From assembly GCA_963677165.2 (NCBI GenBank), contig CAXXSX010000002.1, positions 372,001-436,000 of the forward strand: a stretch of 64,000 nucleotides of DNA. The letters run 5' to 3'. Positions within the stretch are counted from its first letter, which is position 1. Each line of letters starts with the position of its first letter. Source of the DNA: JAFGXT01 sp963677165 (GTDB taxonomy: Bacteria; Verrucomicrobiota; Lentisphaeria; Victivallales; SZUA-371). Below are positions 49,578-57,644 of the stretch, in pieces. The notes under the pieces were generated by a model. The model was not told the origin of the DNA. It made no database searches and worked only from the letters and a program-made list of their open reading frames with translations. Position numbers and translations under genes: made by a program.

Positions 49578-50450
49578 TTAAGCCGCTCTCATGCGGTTGT
49601 GGGCTGCTCTCTGGGCGTGGGTTTTAAAGGCGGCGTCACCCGGCATATTATTCAATAAGTGAAGGCGCGCAGTTTTGAATTCATCGCCGATCATTCCAAG
49701 GCTGAGAAGAAATACTCTCAAATCATATTTAGCGCTTTCCCGGTTGAATACGCGCTTTTCACTGCTTGCTGATCTTGCGTTCAGTGCTTTGGTGGCGAGG
49801 CTTAATACCAGTTGAATGTATGCCTTGATTTTTCCGGCGTGAAGGGTGCTTTCGAACGCTCTCATTTCTACGGTCGGACCTGTGAAAGCGGCATGAAGGT
49901 TAAGTATATGATAACGGTTTGAATCGTAATGGCCGTTATGGCTCCGGCTGTCTCCGTAATAAGCTCTTGCCAGTTCCACATGGTTTTTCGGTTTCATCCG
50001 GTTGAGATCGTTAATGAAACGGTCGCTGATTGGTTTGGTATAATGACTCAGGCGGCTTTGGCTGATTCCAAGGGCGTGGATTAAAAGATTTTCCTGCTTG
50101 TAAATCATTTTAGCGAGGTTGCCGAGTTGCTTGGTTCCGAAGGGGGCGGCTTCTACGTGAATGTGAATTCCAGCGTTTCTATGTGGTTTTGCTCCGGCTT
50201 GGCGTAAAGCTCTTACTACTTCCTGCAGAGTTTCAATATCGTTGTATTTCAGTATCGGGCTTACTACTTCGGCATGCGTTCCCGGGAGGCTGCCGTCGTA
50301 AGCTGCTTTCCAAACTCTGCCGTCCGGCGCCGTTACTGTGGTATTGCTCAGTCTGCCGCCGATTACGCTTTTAATGGCTCTGGCTGCTGTTGTTCTTGAA
50401 ATTCCTACGGTTTCAATTTCAATTCCGAATTTTAAATCTTTCATATTCAT
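49578..50450 (-). CDS. Amidoligase (Amidoligase_2-type) of the prophage
   Basis: A 290-residue ATP-dependent ligase of the glutamine-synthetase-like COOH-NH2 ligase fold: KFGIEIETVG (5-14), the RVWKAAYDGSLPGTHAEVVSP segment with a likely metal site, and NAGIHIHVE. These enzymes join amino acids or peptides through amide bonds and are found in phages and biosynthetic islands. ATG 50450 with an AAGGAG ribosome site was chosen; the frame is open to 50540. It is the first gene of a two-gene unit with the cyclotransferase. Substrates unknown. Confidence 0.8.
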   Translation of the reverse strand: MNMKDLKFGIEIETVGISRTTAARAIKSVIGGRLSNTTVTAPDGRVWKAAYDGSLPGTHAEVVSPILKYNDIETLQEVVRALRQAGAKPHRNAGIHIHVEAAPFGTKQLGNLAKMIYKQENLLIHALGISQSRLSHYTKPISDRFINDLNRMKPKNHVELARAYYGDSRSHNGHYDSNRYHILNLHAAFTGPTVEMRAFESTLHAGKIKAYIQLVLSLATKALNARSASSEKRVFNRESAKYDLRVFLLSLGMIGDEFKTARLHLLNNMPGDAAFKTHAQRAAHNRMRAA

Positions 50451-50547
50451 TTGTTTAACTCCTTGTGTTTTGTAATTCGTTGCGCTCGTTCGCTTTACTG
50501 TCCACACCATAGCGCCACACACGGAGACATCCAGTCGCAAAATAAAC

Positions 50548-50573
50548 TTTTTCTAATTTTTTTATTAGAAAAA
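50548..50573. other. Perfect 10-bp AT-rich inverted repeat
   Basis: TTTTTCTAAT (50548-50557) pairs with ATTAGAAAAA (50564-50573). The TCTAAT/ATTAGA arms repeat those of the operator at 50596-50610, so it may be a second antitoxin-binding site or a terminator-like structure between divergent units. Confidence 0.45.
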
Positions 50574-50588
50574 TAAACAAACAAAGGA

Positions 50589-50617
50589 TTGACAATCTAA
50601 TATTATTAGAATATAGT
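50589..50617 (+). promoter_or_regulatory. Toxin-antitoxin promoter with embedded operator
   Basis: -35 TTGACA (50589-50594), 17-base spacer, -10 TATAGT (50612-50617). The spacer contains the perfect palindrome TCTAATA-T-TATTAGA (50596-50610), placed to block RNA polymerase when the antitoxin binds. Confidence 0.8.
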
Positions 50618-50633
50618 AGATTTTATAACAAGA

Positions 50634-50903
50634 ATGGGAATGAAAATGCTATATGTCATTAAGTGGAAGAGTAAAGCTTTCAAACAAATGAGGAAATTTC
50701 CGGCAAAAGACAGTGCGAAAATCACTGAGTCGGTAAAAGATCTGGAAGATGATACGAAATGGGTAAACGTGAAAAGCTTAAAAAATCATCAATATGATTA
50801 CAGAATGAGAGTTGGCAGATATCGGGTCTTATTTAATTGTGACAATGAAATAGAAATTATAAGTATAGAAGAGGTTAAAAAGAGAGATGAACGCACTTAC
50901 TGA
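50634..50903 (+). CDS. RelE/HigB-type toxin
   Basis: 89 basic residues of the RelE/ParE superfamily: KSKAFKQMRKFP at the start, VKSLKNHQYDYRMRVGRYRVLFNC near 50-73, and the final EIISIEEVKKRDERTY. The Arg-rich RMRVGRYRV stretch is the usual catalytic/RNA-contact region of RelE mRNA interferases. Three in-frame ATGs (50634, 50640, 50646) compete; the last has the best-placed GGGAA. It overlaps the antitoxin gene by 17 bases, toxin first as in higBA. Confidence 0.82.
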   Translation: MGMKMLYVIKWKSKAFKQMRKFPAKDSAKITESVKDLEDDTKWVNVKSLKNHQYDYRMRVGRYRVLFNCDNEIEIISIEEVKKRDERTY

Positions 50904-51240
50904 AAACGTACAGACCATTATGGAAAACGGAAAACCAGCTTTTGCTGTGATTCCTTATGATCAGTATAAACTGATCTGTAATGAAATTGAATCTAAAGAA
51001 GTTGTTTATGCTTCAGATGAGATTCCGCATGAAGTTGTAAGTTATGTTTTTGAAAAGCATTACTCTATTGTAAAAGCCTGGAGAACATACCTGCGGATGA
51101 ATCAGAAAGAAGCCGCTGAAAAGATCGGGATTACTCAAGGAGCATTGAGCCAGATCGAGAAAAGTGAAAACAACCAGCGTGGTACTCTGCAGAGAATAGC
51201 TGATGCCTGGGGAATTCACGTCGAACAACTGGAAGTATAA
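50887..51240 (+). CDS. Xre-type antitoxin with Phd-like N-terminus
   Basis: 117 residues. The N-terminal part (ENVQTIMENGKPAFAVIPYDQYKLI) resembles Phd/YefM strand-helix patterns; the C-terminal part (about 60-115) is an Xre HTH (MNQKEAAEKIGITQGALSQIEKSE). It should neutralise the RelE-like toxin and bind the palindrome in the promoter. A strong terminator follows. Confidence 0.82.
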   Translation: MNALTENVQTIMENGKPAFAVIPYDQYKLICNEIESKEVVYASDEIPHEVVSYVFEKHYSIVKAWRTYLRMNQKEAAEKIGITQGALSQIEKSENNQRGTLQRIADAWGIHVEQLEV

Positions 51241-51257
51241 ATCAGGCATTCTAAAAG

Positions 51258-51286
51258 AAGCGGTCATTTTCAGACCGCTTTTTTTT
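51258..51286 (+). terminator. Terminator after the toxin-antitoxin pair
   Basis: AAGCGGTC (51258-51265) pairs perfectly with GACCGCTT (51273-51280), followed by a T-run to 51286. Confidence 0.88.
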
Positions 51287-51290
51287 AAAC

Positions 51291-51428
51291 TTACCAACTT
51301 ATTTCAAGATAATATAATCCGGCAATTCGATACCATATTATTTCCTTGACATAACGTGTGTTGAGTAGATAATACTCGCGTCTAATGAGAAATTCATATT
51401 CCTTCATTCCATCGAAATAACTTTTCAT
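51291..51428 (-). CDS. 45-residue protein downstream of the Ogr-like gene
   Basis: A short Tyr/Arg-rich protein (MKSYFDGMKEYEFLIRREYY at the start) with a very strong AAGGAGA ribosome site. It lies 81 bases downstream of the Ogr-like gene on the same strand, where P2 carries the portal gene. No family recognised. Its stop lies beside the convergent toxin-antitoxin terminator. Confidence 0.55.
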   Translation of the reverse strand: MKSYFDGMKEYEFLIRREYYLLNTRYVKEIIWYRIAGLYYLEISW

Positions 51429-51509
51429 GGTTATCTCCTTTTTAAAAATTACAGTTAAGGCACCGAATGTAACCTTATATAACTACTTAGTCATTTTTAA
51501 TAGGAGACC

Positions 51510-51767
51510 CTAGAGTAGGCTCGGCTGATATTGCCGGGCGATAGCACGTTTTTCGTCATCCGGAAGATTGGCGAACCATTCGTGCATTGCATCGGTCAGC
51601 GTGGCGGCTGGAGGCGTGAGATCATAAACGTGGCTGATCCGCATTACACTTCTGGCGCCGCAGTCCGGGTTCGGACAATTGATATAGATATCGTCCGATG
51701 TAGGGGAAATTGGTACTCGGTGCGTTACAATCGCTTTCGTATGGCAATGCGGGCATTTTACTCTCAT
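51510..51767 (-). CDS. ogr: Ogr/Delta-type zinc-finger late activator
   Basis: 85 residues with the zinc site Cys5, Cys8, Cys31, Cys36 (CPHC; CPNPDC) of P2 Ogr and P4 Delta, which bind upstream of late promoters and contact RNA polymerase alpha. A GGAGG ribosome site precedes ATG 51767. It lies 67 bases after the terminase gene in the same leftward unit, an uncommon place for it, and should switch on the P, O and F late promoters. Confidence 0.82.
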   Translation of the reverse strand: MRVKCPHCHTKAIVTHRVPISPTSDDIYINCPNPDCGARSVMRISHVYDLTPPAATLTDAMHEWFANLPDDEKRAIARQYQPSLL

Positions 51768-51834
51768 TTATTAAAGCCTCCAATAGCTAATAAAATACAC
51801 TCATAATGAATTTTTGCAATAGAATTCATTATTG

Positions 51835-53595
51835 CTAGGCGGAGAAAGCCCATTCGCATTCTTCGTCATCATCTTCCAGTAATACAAAATCCTCATTGAT
51901 CAGGGCATGCATGATCGCCCATGCGGCGTCAGCGTGGCCGGTTTTGTCGGAGCGGTTTGCCACATACGTAATGCCGCCGCCTCCGGTTACCGCGCGATGG
52001 ATCTGCAGGAACCCGGCAGCGATATCGCTCCAGTTTGTATCCCACTCGATACGCTGATCACCGATGACCTGTTGAGCCTTCAGGACCAGTTTGGTTTTCT
52101 TTTCCTGACTGTAGAAAATACCTTCCGCAGCCGGGAAGAAGCGTTCCACCATTTCAAACACTCCGTCTCCAGGTCCTGTGCGGTCAATGCCGATGTATTC
52201 AACATCATACTTGGCTACCAGGTCTTTGATCGTTGCCGCCTGGAACTGCCAGGCGGTATTCTTCATGTCGATTTTTTCGATTACCCGGAATTTACCGCGG
52301 ACTCCTTTCGGTGCGGTCAGTACCACAATACAGGCTCCGTCTCTGGAACGGCTCGGATCATAACCGATCCACACTTTTCCTTTGTACGGTTTTTCGGCTT
52401 CCGGCTTAAAGTCTTTCCATTCGGAAATATCAGCCAGGCATTTCTCCAGTTCAGAGAATTTGAATACCGATGCCGAATCGTCAATGAAGTAGCACATGAA
52501 CAGTTGCCGGAATTCATCCTCGGAATATTCCACTTTCAACTGTTCGATGTTAAACAGGTCACAGCCTTCGCGTTCAGCGTCTTCAATAGTGATGATCCGG
52601 CGCCATTGCAGATCCTCGCAGCGGATTCCTTTTTTTCGCAGTTCCTTGCGTTCCGGGAAAAGGATTACAGCCTTGTTTGCGCGTTTTTTTCGTTCGTTAT
52701 ATTCATCGCCTGACCACATTGGATACGCTTCATGAGATTTTGCGGAAGGCGTCGAAAAGAAAGTTTTTCGCCATTTCTTCTGGCTGGCCATTGCAGTGGC
52801 CACTTTCTTAAGTGTGGAAAATTTCGGTATCCAAAAGTATTCGTCAATGTAAACATGGCCATGGTAACTCTGAGCCGTGGCCGAGTTGGTACTCAAGAAG
52901 TAAAGTGTAGCTTTTCCTTTCGGAGTGATCAGCTCTATTTTGTCCTTTCCGGTCAGCTCCACTCCATACCAGTCCAGGGCAAAGAATTTAATGTATTCGC
53001 GGAACACATCACTCTGGGCCCGTGATGCGGAAAGGAAGATCTGATTGTCTCCGGTAAGCAACGCATTCGTAAAAGCTTCCCGGGCGAAGTACCAGGTCAT
53101 GCCGATCTGTCGACTCTTGAGAATGTTCCGGATCCGCTCGTCAATGTGTTCCCAGCAGTCGATCTGATATCCGAACAGGCCGTCGAAAAATTTCTGCATC
53201 AGATCCTTCTCGTCAATTTCCGAGAAATCATTTTTAGCCGGCTTCCGGCCACGGCGGCGCCGTCCATCTCCGGAGGGCTCTCCAGAAGCCACACTCTCTT
53301 CTTTTGCTTTCAGGCTGGCATAAAGTTTCTCAAGCCGAATCACGTTACTGATCAGGCTGTCGAGTTCCTTTATCTCGAGCTCGGTTTTATTTTCACGTTC
53401 AGCCAGGAGGCGCACACGCTTTTTGATGGTATAAAGTGTGTCTTCCTTGTTGAGTGATTTGTCCCAGCCGTCTTTTTTGATCCAGTGATAGAGTGTGCGT
53501 CGTTCGATGCCCAGCTGCTGTTCTATCTCCGGAACTTTATTTCCAGCCAGGAACAAGCCTTTTGCCTTATCTCTCTGTTCGTCGGTATACTTCAA
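51835..53595 (-). CDS. P: Terminase large (ATPase) subunit, P2 gpP-like
   Basis: 586-residue DNA-packaging motor. An N-terminal HTH (residues 1-45, GNKVPEIEQQLGIERRTLYHWI in outline) is the hallmark of P2 gpP. The ATPase has the deviant Walker A KSRQIGMTW near 160-168 and Walker B HVYIDEYFW near 245-253. The nuclease-like C-terminal part has YDPSRSRDG and YIGIDRTGPGDG. The start is TTG 53595 with a GGGGAG ribosome site. As in P2, it diverges from the scaffold gene; unlike P2, the portal gene does not follow it. Confidence 0.9.
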   Translation of the reverse strand: MKYTDEQRDKAKGLFLAGNKVPEIEQQLGIERRTLYHWIKKDGWDKSLNKEDTLYTIKKRVRLLAERENKTELEIKELDSLISNVIRLEKLYASLKAKEESVASGEPSGDGRRRRGRKPAKNDFSEIDEKDLMQKFFDGLFGYQIDCWEHIDERIRNILKSRQIGMTWYFAREAFTNALLTGDNQIFLSASRAQSDVFREYIKFFALDWYGVELTGKDKIELITPKGKATLYFLSTNSATAQSYHGHVYIDEYFWIPKFSTLKKVATAMASQKKWRKTFFSTPSAKSHEAYPMWSGDEYNERKKRANKAVILFPERKELRKKGIRCEDLQWRRIITIEDAEREGCDLFNIEQLKVEYSEDEFRQLFMCYFIDDSASVFKFSELEKCLADISEWKDFKPEAEKPYKGKVWIGYDPSRSRDGACIVVLTAPKGVRGKFRVIEKIDMKNTAWQFQAATIKDLVAKYDVEYIGIDRTGPGDGVFEMVERFFPAAEGIFYSQEKKTKLVLKAQQVIGDQRIEWDTNWSDIAAGFLQIHRAVTGGGGITYVANRSDKTGHADAAWAIMHALINEDFVLLEDDDEECEWAFSA

Positions 53596-53607
53596 TTTTG
53601 ACTCCCC

Positions 53608-53688
53608 TTTTAGTGTGATTCTAGCACTAAAAAAGTGATACGCATGGAAGAAACATTGTGATTCCTTGTGATATTTTCGATATCACAA
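53608..53688. promoter_or_regulatory. Palindromes in the divergent P/O late promoter region
   Basis: TTTTAGTG...CACTAAAA (53608-53632) and the perfect TTGTGATAT-TTTCG-ATATCACAA (53666-53688), with an extra half-site ATTGTGATT at 53655-53663. P2 Ogr sites are short dyads at about -55 of the late promoters; these repeats are the best-placed candidates for control of the two divergent late units. Confidence 0.5.
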
Positions 53689-53795
53689 TAGCCAACAATA
53701 AAACCCTGTGGCAGAATGATTTATCTGCAATAAAATTGTCCTCATTGAGATCATTTATTTAAAAAGTTTTAATGTTAAACGGGGGATTTTAATGT

Positions 53796-54707
53796 ATGCC
53801 GACTGAATTGTTGACCGAATGGCTGAACATCGGGACCAGCGGTCCTACTGTTGATGGGCGGATTATCAAACCTGAGTGGTTGGAAGAAGCCGCTGACTCC
53901 TACGATCCTGGCGAATATACCGCTGTGGCCAATGCTGAACACTGGTTCGGCAATTACGGTTCGGCACGTAAGCTCCGAACAATAAAAGATGATAAAGGGC
54001 GTACAAAGCTGCAGGCGCGAATCCGTCCGAACAAATACTACCTTGAACAGAATAGCGAAGGAAAACGTCTATTCTTCTCAATGGAACTTACCCATGATTT
54101 TGCAAAAACCGGCAAAACCTATCTGACTGGACTTGCTACCACTGACAAACCGGCCAGCCTGGGAACATCAGAAGCTCACTTCTCCCGGCAGGATGATGAA
54201 AACGTGTTCCGTGGCGGATCGGAAGAAGTCGACTTCAGCAAGTTTTCTGTGTCTGAATCGGACAGCAAAAATATCGTTGCCGCCGTGGTTGATGGCATCA
54301 AAGATTTATTATTCAAAAACAACAACACCAATGAACAAAAAGAGGATTATGAAATGACTGACGAACAGTTCAACCAGATGCTCGACGGCCAGAACAAAGT
54401 TACAACCGCGCTTGAATCCCTGACCGGAGTAGTAACCAATCTGACCACGAAGCCTGATAAAGACGGCAAGGATGGAAAGGACGGCGACGGAAAAGGCGAT
54501 GACGGCAAGGAGAAAGAAACAGACAAGACCAATGCCACTGCTGGCAATGTCAGTGAAGAACAGTTCAACCAGATGGTCGACGGCCAAAACAAGCTGAATG
54601 ACTCCATTGTTGCTCTGACTGGTAAACTTGAAACTGCCTTGAATGGTAAGTTCGGCAAGGATACCTCTGGCGGTACCGGAGCGGAAAACGACTGCGAATT
54701 CGTATAA
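53796..54707 (+). CDS. O: Capsid scaffold/protease, P2 gpO-like
   Basis: 303 residues. The N-terminal protease part matches gpO: TVDGRIIKPEWLEEAA with Asp20, ANAEHWFGNYGS with His49, and TDKPASLGTS with the likely catalytic Ser121, together the serine-protease triad pattern. The C-terminal part contains a near-duplicated segment (EDYEMTDEQFNQMLDGQNK and VSEEQFNQMVDGQNK) around a Lys/Asp/Gly-rich linker, presumably the scaffold helix region. It starts the rightward late operon. Confidence 0.85.
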   Translation: MPTELLTEWLNIGTSGPTVDGRIIKPEWLEEAADSYDPGEYTAVANAEHWFGNYGSARKLRTIKDDKGRTKLQARIRPNKYYLEQNSEGKRLFFSMELTHDFAKTGKTYLTGLATTDKPASLGTSEAHFSRQDDENVFRGGSEEVDFSKFSVSESDSKNIVAAVVDGIKDLLFKNNNTNEQKEDYEMTDEQFNQMLDGQNKVTTALESLTGVVTNLTTKPDKDGKDGKDGDGKGDDGKEKETDKTNATAGNVSEEQFNQMVDGQNKLNDSIVALTGKLETALNGKFGKDTSGGTGAENDCEFV

Positions 54708-54749
54708 ATCTGAACTTTTTACATCTGAACTTTTTATAAGGGGATAAAA

Positions 54750-55760
54750 ATGAGACATGCAACTCAGCAAAAATTCAATGCTCTGATGACCAACATGGCA
54801 CAGAGCTATGGCGTGGCAAATATGTCCGAAAGCTTTTCGGCCACCACTCCGATGGCTCAAAAGCTCAATGATGCAATTCAGGCGTCAGCGGCTTTCCTTT
54901 CACGGATTAACATCATTCCGGTTGAAGATATCATGGGGGAAGTTCTCGACATGCAGATCCATTCAACCATTGCCGGCAGAACCGATACATCCGGCGATGG
55001 GGAACGTGATCCACAGCTTGCCGGATCTCCGGACGGCAGACAGTATGTCTGTAAACAGACCGATTTCGATGTCGGTATCGAATATGCCCTGCTTGATGCC
55101 TGGGCGCGATATGACAACTTCTATCAGCGCTATATGTCCGCGGTTTACAAACGAATCGCGCTTGACCGTATTCTGATCGGATTCTATGGTCAGTCAGCAG
55201 CATCAACCTCTGACCGTGCAACCAACACAAAACTTCAGGACGTAAACACCGGTTGGCTCTATGACCTGGAGCAGAATATGCCGGAACACTTCCTTTCTGA
55301 AGTTGTTGCCGATTCCGGAGCAATTACTCTTGGATCCACTGGTGACTATGTAAATGTCGACCAGCTGGTTTATGATATTGGTTCTCTGATCGAAGAGCAG
55401 TACCGGACTGGCCAGGAAGTCGCGATCGTCGGAAAAGGACTTGTCGCTCATGACATGAACAAAGTTCTGTCTGAACATGCTGAAACTCCGTCAGAAAAGA
55501 TCAACTTCCAGATCCTGGGCAAGAGCTATGGCGGTTATACTTCTGTTCTTGTTCCGCAGTTCCCTGATTACGGTTTGCTGGTTACGGATCCGCAGAACCT
55601 GCATATTTATGTGCAGAGTTCCAGCCTTCGCCGTCATACTGAAAACCAGCCGAAGAAAAACCGAATCGTTGACTTCATCAGTCAGAATGAAGCTTACAAA
55701 ATCGGTAATCTTAACGCTGCTGCTGCGATTGACTACGAAAATCTCAGCATTGTAGACTAA
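54750..55760 (+). CDS. N: Major capsid protein, P2 gpN-like
   Basis: 336 residues, close to P2 gpN length. It shows the family sequence from the start (RHATQQKFNALMTNMAQSYG; SATTPMAQKLNDAIQ; FLSRINIIPVEDIMGE) through LDAWARY and the C-terminal IVDFISQNEAYKIGN. HK97-fold shell protein, probably processed by gpO. The gene follows the scaffold gene by 42 bases. Confidence 0.92.
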   Translation: MRHATQQKFNALMTNMAQSYGVANMSESFSATTPMAQKLNDAIQASAAFLSRINIIPVEDIMGEVLDMQIHSTIAGRTDTSGDGERDPQLAGSPDGRQYVCKQTDFDVGIEYALLDAWARYDNFYQRYMSAVYKRIALDRILIGFYGQSAASTSDRATNTKLQDVNTGWLYDLEQNMPEHFLSEVVADSGAITLGSTGDYVNVDQLVYDIGSLIEEQYRTGQEVAIVGKGLVAHDMNKVLSEHAETPSEKINFQILGKSYGGYTSVLVPQFPDYGLLVTDPQNLHIYVQSSSLRRHTENQPKKNRIVDFISQNEAYKIGNLNAAAAIDYENLSIVD

Positions 55761-55775
55761 GGGAGGTGAGTAATC

Positions 55776-56561
55776 ATGATCAGTCCGGCATGGAAACATC
55801 GGCAGCGTGTTCAGGAAAAGCGTGCTGCAGCTGAAGCGGAAAAATCACTGAAAGCTCAGGAACAGGAAACCATTGATAAGATGGCTTCTAAAAATGGCGA
55901 GTTTACTCTTCTGCTGCAGTCCATTGAAAACGACTGCAAACGGATCAGTGAATTGCCAAAAGGCACTGCCAGAACCGACCTGAAGAAAGAAATTCTGCCA
56001 ACCTATACTTCTGTTTGCGATGCTTACATCGCTGGGGAAGAAGAATACGAAAACCGCGCCTTGACTCAGGTAATGATCTGGCTGTTTGACGTTGGTGATA
56101 TCGACAAGGCTCTGGAGTATGCGGCTGTCGCAATCAAGCAGATTCAGCCGCTTCCTGAACGCTTCACTCGCGATGTCAAAACTTACGTTGCAGACGCGTT
56201 CCTGGAATGGGTTGCCCTGCAGATCGATGAGGACGGATCTGTTGAACCGTATTTCACTTCAATGCTGAATGATGTCATTGAATGGGCTGTTCATGATGAC
56301 ATCAAGCTGAAATATGTGCGTCAGGCGGCAAAACTGGCCAATGCGGCTGGAGAACTGGACACCGCTTTGGAATACTGCAATAAGGCGGAAGAGATCGATG
56401 CTTCAAAAGCAAAAGTCAAGACCCTTAAGAAGGAACTTGTAAAGGCTATTGCGGCTCGTGATGAAGCTGCTGCAGCAGAAGCCGCTAAACCGCAGGAAGG
56501 TACCGATACTGAAAAATCCGGTACCGGAGAAGACAACACGGAAACCGAAGCAAAGAAATAA
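55776..56561 (+). CDS. M: Terminase small subunit, P2 gpM-like
   Basis: 261 residues. The order and the pattern SPAWKHRQRVQEKRAAAEAE...at the start and ALTQVMIWLFDVGDIDKALEYA centrally match P2 gpM, the subunit that recognises cos and directs cutting. The C-terminal extension is Ala/Glu-rich. A GGGAGGTGAG ribosome site precedes ATG 55776. Confidence 0.82.
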   Translation: MISPAWKHRQRVQEKRAAAEAEKSLKAQEQETIDKMASKNGEFTLLLQSIENDCKRISELPKGTARTDLKKEILPTYTSVCDAYIAGEEEYENRALTQVMIWLFDVGDIDKALEYAAVAIKQIQPLPERFTRDVKTYVADAFLEWVALQIDEDGSVEPYFTSMLNDVIEWAVHDDIKLKYVRQAAKLANAAGELDTALEYCNKAEEIDASKAKVKTLKKELVKAIAARDEAAAAEAAKPQEGTDTEKSGTGEDNTETEAKK

Positions 56562-56573
56562 ACTCACCCCGCG

Positions 56574-56648
56574 GGCAGTGGTGTTCGGACAGAAAGATTT
56601 GTCTGGCATTGCCGGGCTGGTCTGACTGAGCCGGAACCACTACCTGCC
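56574..56648 (+). other. Imperfect long hairpin between M and L
   Basis: GGGCAGTGGTGTTCGG (from 56573) can pair imperfectly with CCGGAACCACTACCTGCC (to 56648), with a smaller GTCTGGCA/TGCCGGGC-type fold inside. This 106-base gap is unusually long for this operon. It may tune expression of the downstream genes. Otherwise nothing is seen there. Confidence 0.35.
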
Positions 56649-56667
56649 TTTATAAAGGATCTGAAAT

Positions 56668-57132
56668 ATGGTAACCTGGGGAACTTCCGACACCACTCCG
56701 GAAGAACGGACAATCACAGCCGGTGACTTCTGGCCGTCGCTGGAATCGAAAGATTTTTACGATGGTTACAACATTCCGGCAGAGCTTACCGCTTCCACTG
56801 TTATCGATCATTTGCGCCAGGCAATCATTCGTGTGCGCCGTGCGATGGATGACTGGAAAGCTGAACAGGAAGTACTTGGCTATACGGCATTGTCTGAGGT
56901 TCCGCAGGAAACCATAGATGAAGAGGGGGAATTGTCTCTGCTCTGGGCCCGTGCGGTCTTCTGCGATGCAAAAGCAGAAATTCTGAAGGAAACCGAAACC
57001 ATCAATCGTCGGGAAGTCGCTGAGAATGCAGCAAAGACTTCTGAAGAAACAGAAGAGAAGTTCCGCGAATTTTCCCAGGACGCGATCCGCGCGATTGTCG
57101 GTATGGACAGAATAAGCATTGAGTTGATATAG
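56668..57132 (+). CDS. L: Head completion protein, P2 gpL-like
   Basis: 154 residues. TVIDHLRQAIIRVRRAMDDWK and the C-terminal SQDAIRAIVGMDRISIELI follow gpL, which closes the capsid vertex for tail joining. It sits in P2 order after M. P2 continues with X and the lysis genes; here the tail completion genes follow directly. Confidence 0.8.
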   Translation: MVTWGTSDTTPEERTITAGDFWPSLESKDFYDGYNIPAELTASTVIDHLRQAIIRVRRAMDDWKAEQEVLGYTALSEVPQETIDEEGELSLLWARAVFCDAKAEILKETETINRREVAENAAKTSEETEEKFREFSQDAIRAIVGMDRISIELI

Positions 57133-57146
57133 GAGCAATTAAAACC

Positions 57147-57644
57147 ATGGCAGCAGACGCGATCAGGAACCGGTTCTTTGAATTGTGCAAATACATCAAA
57201 ACCAAAACAACACTTCTAAAGGTCAAGTCCGATCAGATCGAGAACGAGATCTCAGACCTGTCTGATGAACCAGGTGGGCACAATGAAACAGAAGAAGGGT
57301 GGCATTTTGCCAATTTCAAATACCGGGGAACGATCTATATCGAGCGTATGCCCGGGGAGTCATTGAGTTTACTCATGGCGTTGATCCGGGCATGGCTTGA
57401 CGAATCAGATGATTTACGGGAAAAATACAAACTGCCGGCACCGAAGTTTGAAATCATTACTGAAAACGAAAAGACGATCACGGTATTCGGAACCATTGAA
57501 TTTGTTGATGAAGTTTACCTGGTTGAAGCGGATGATGGTCCGATCGAATGGTTCGGAAAAACTTATACAGTCGGAGAATATCCGCTGATGATTGCTGAAG
57601 CTGGAACTGTAAACGGAGCACCGCTGGATACAGATGATGATTGA
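57147..57644 (+). CDS. R: Tail completion protein, P2 gpR-like
   Basis: 165 residues. The WHFANFKYRGTIYIERMPGE strand pattern, a helix with LLMALIRAWLDES and a C-terminal beta part match gpR-type proteins. It overlaps the S gene by up to 11 bases. Confidence 0.72.
   Translation: MAADAIRNRFFELCKYIKTKTTLLKVKSDQIENEISDLSDEPGGHNETEEGWHFANFKYRGTIYIERMPGESLSLLMALIRAWLDESDDLREKYKLPAPKFEIITENEKTITVFGTIEFVDEVYLVEADDGPIEWFGKTYTVGEYPLMIAEAGTVNGAPLDTDDD

Noticed and set aside
53666..53688. CRP/FNR-type site
   Set aside because: The half-sites TGTGA and TCACA are 11 bases apart, not 6, so it does not have CRP geometry.
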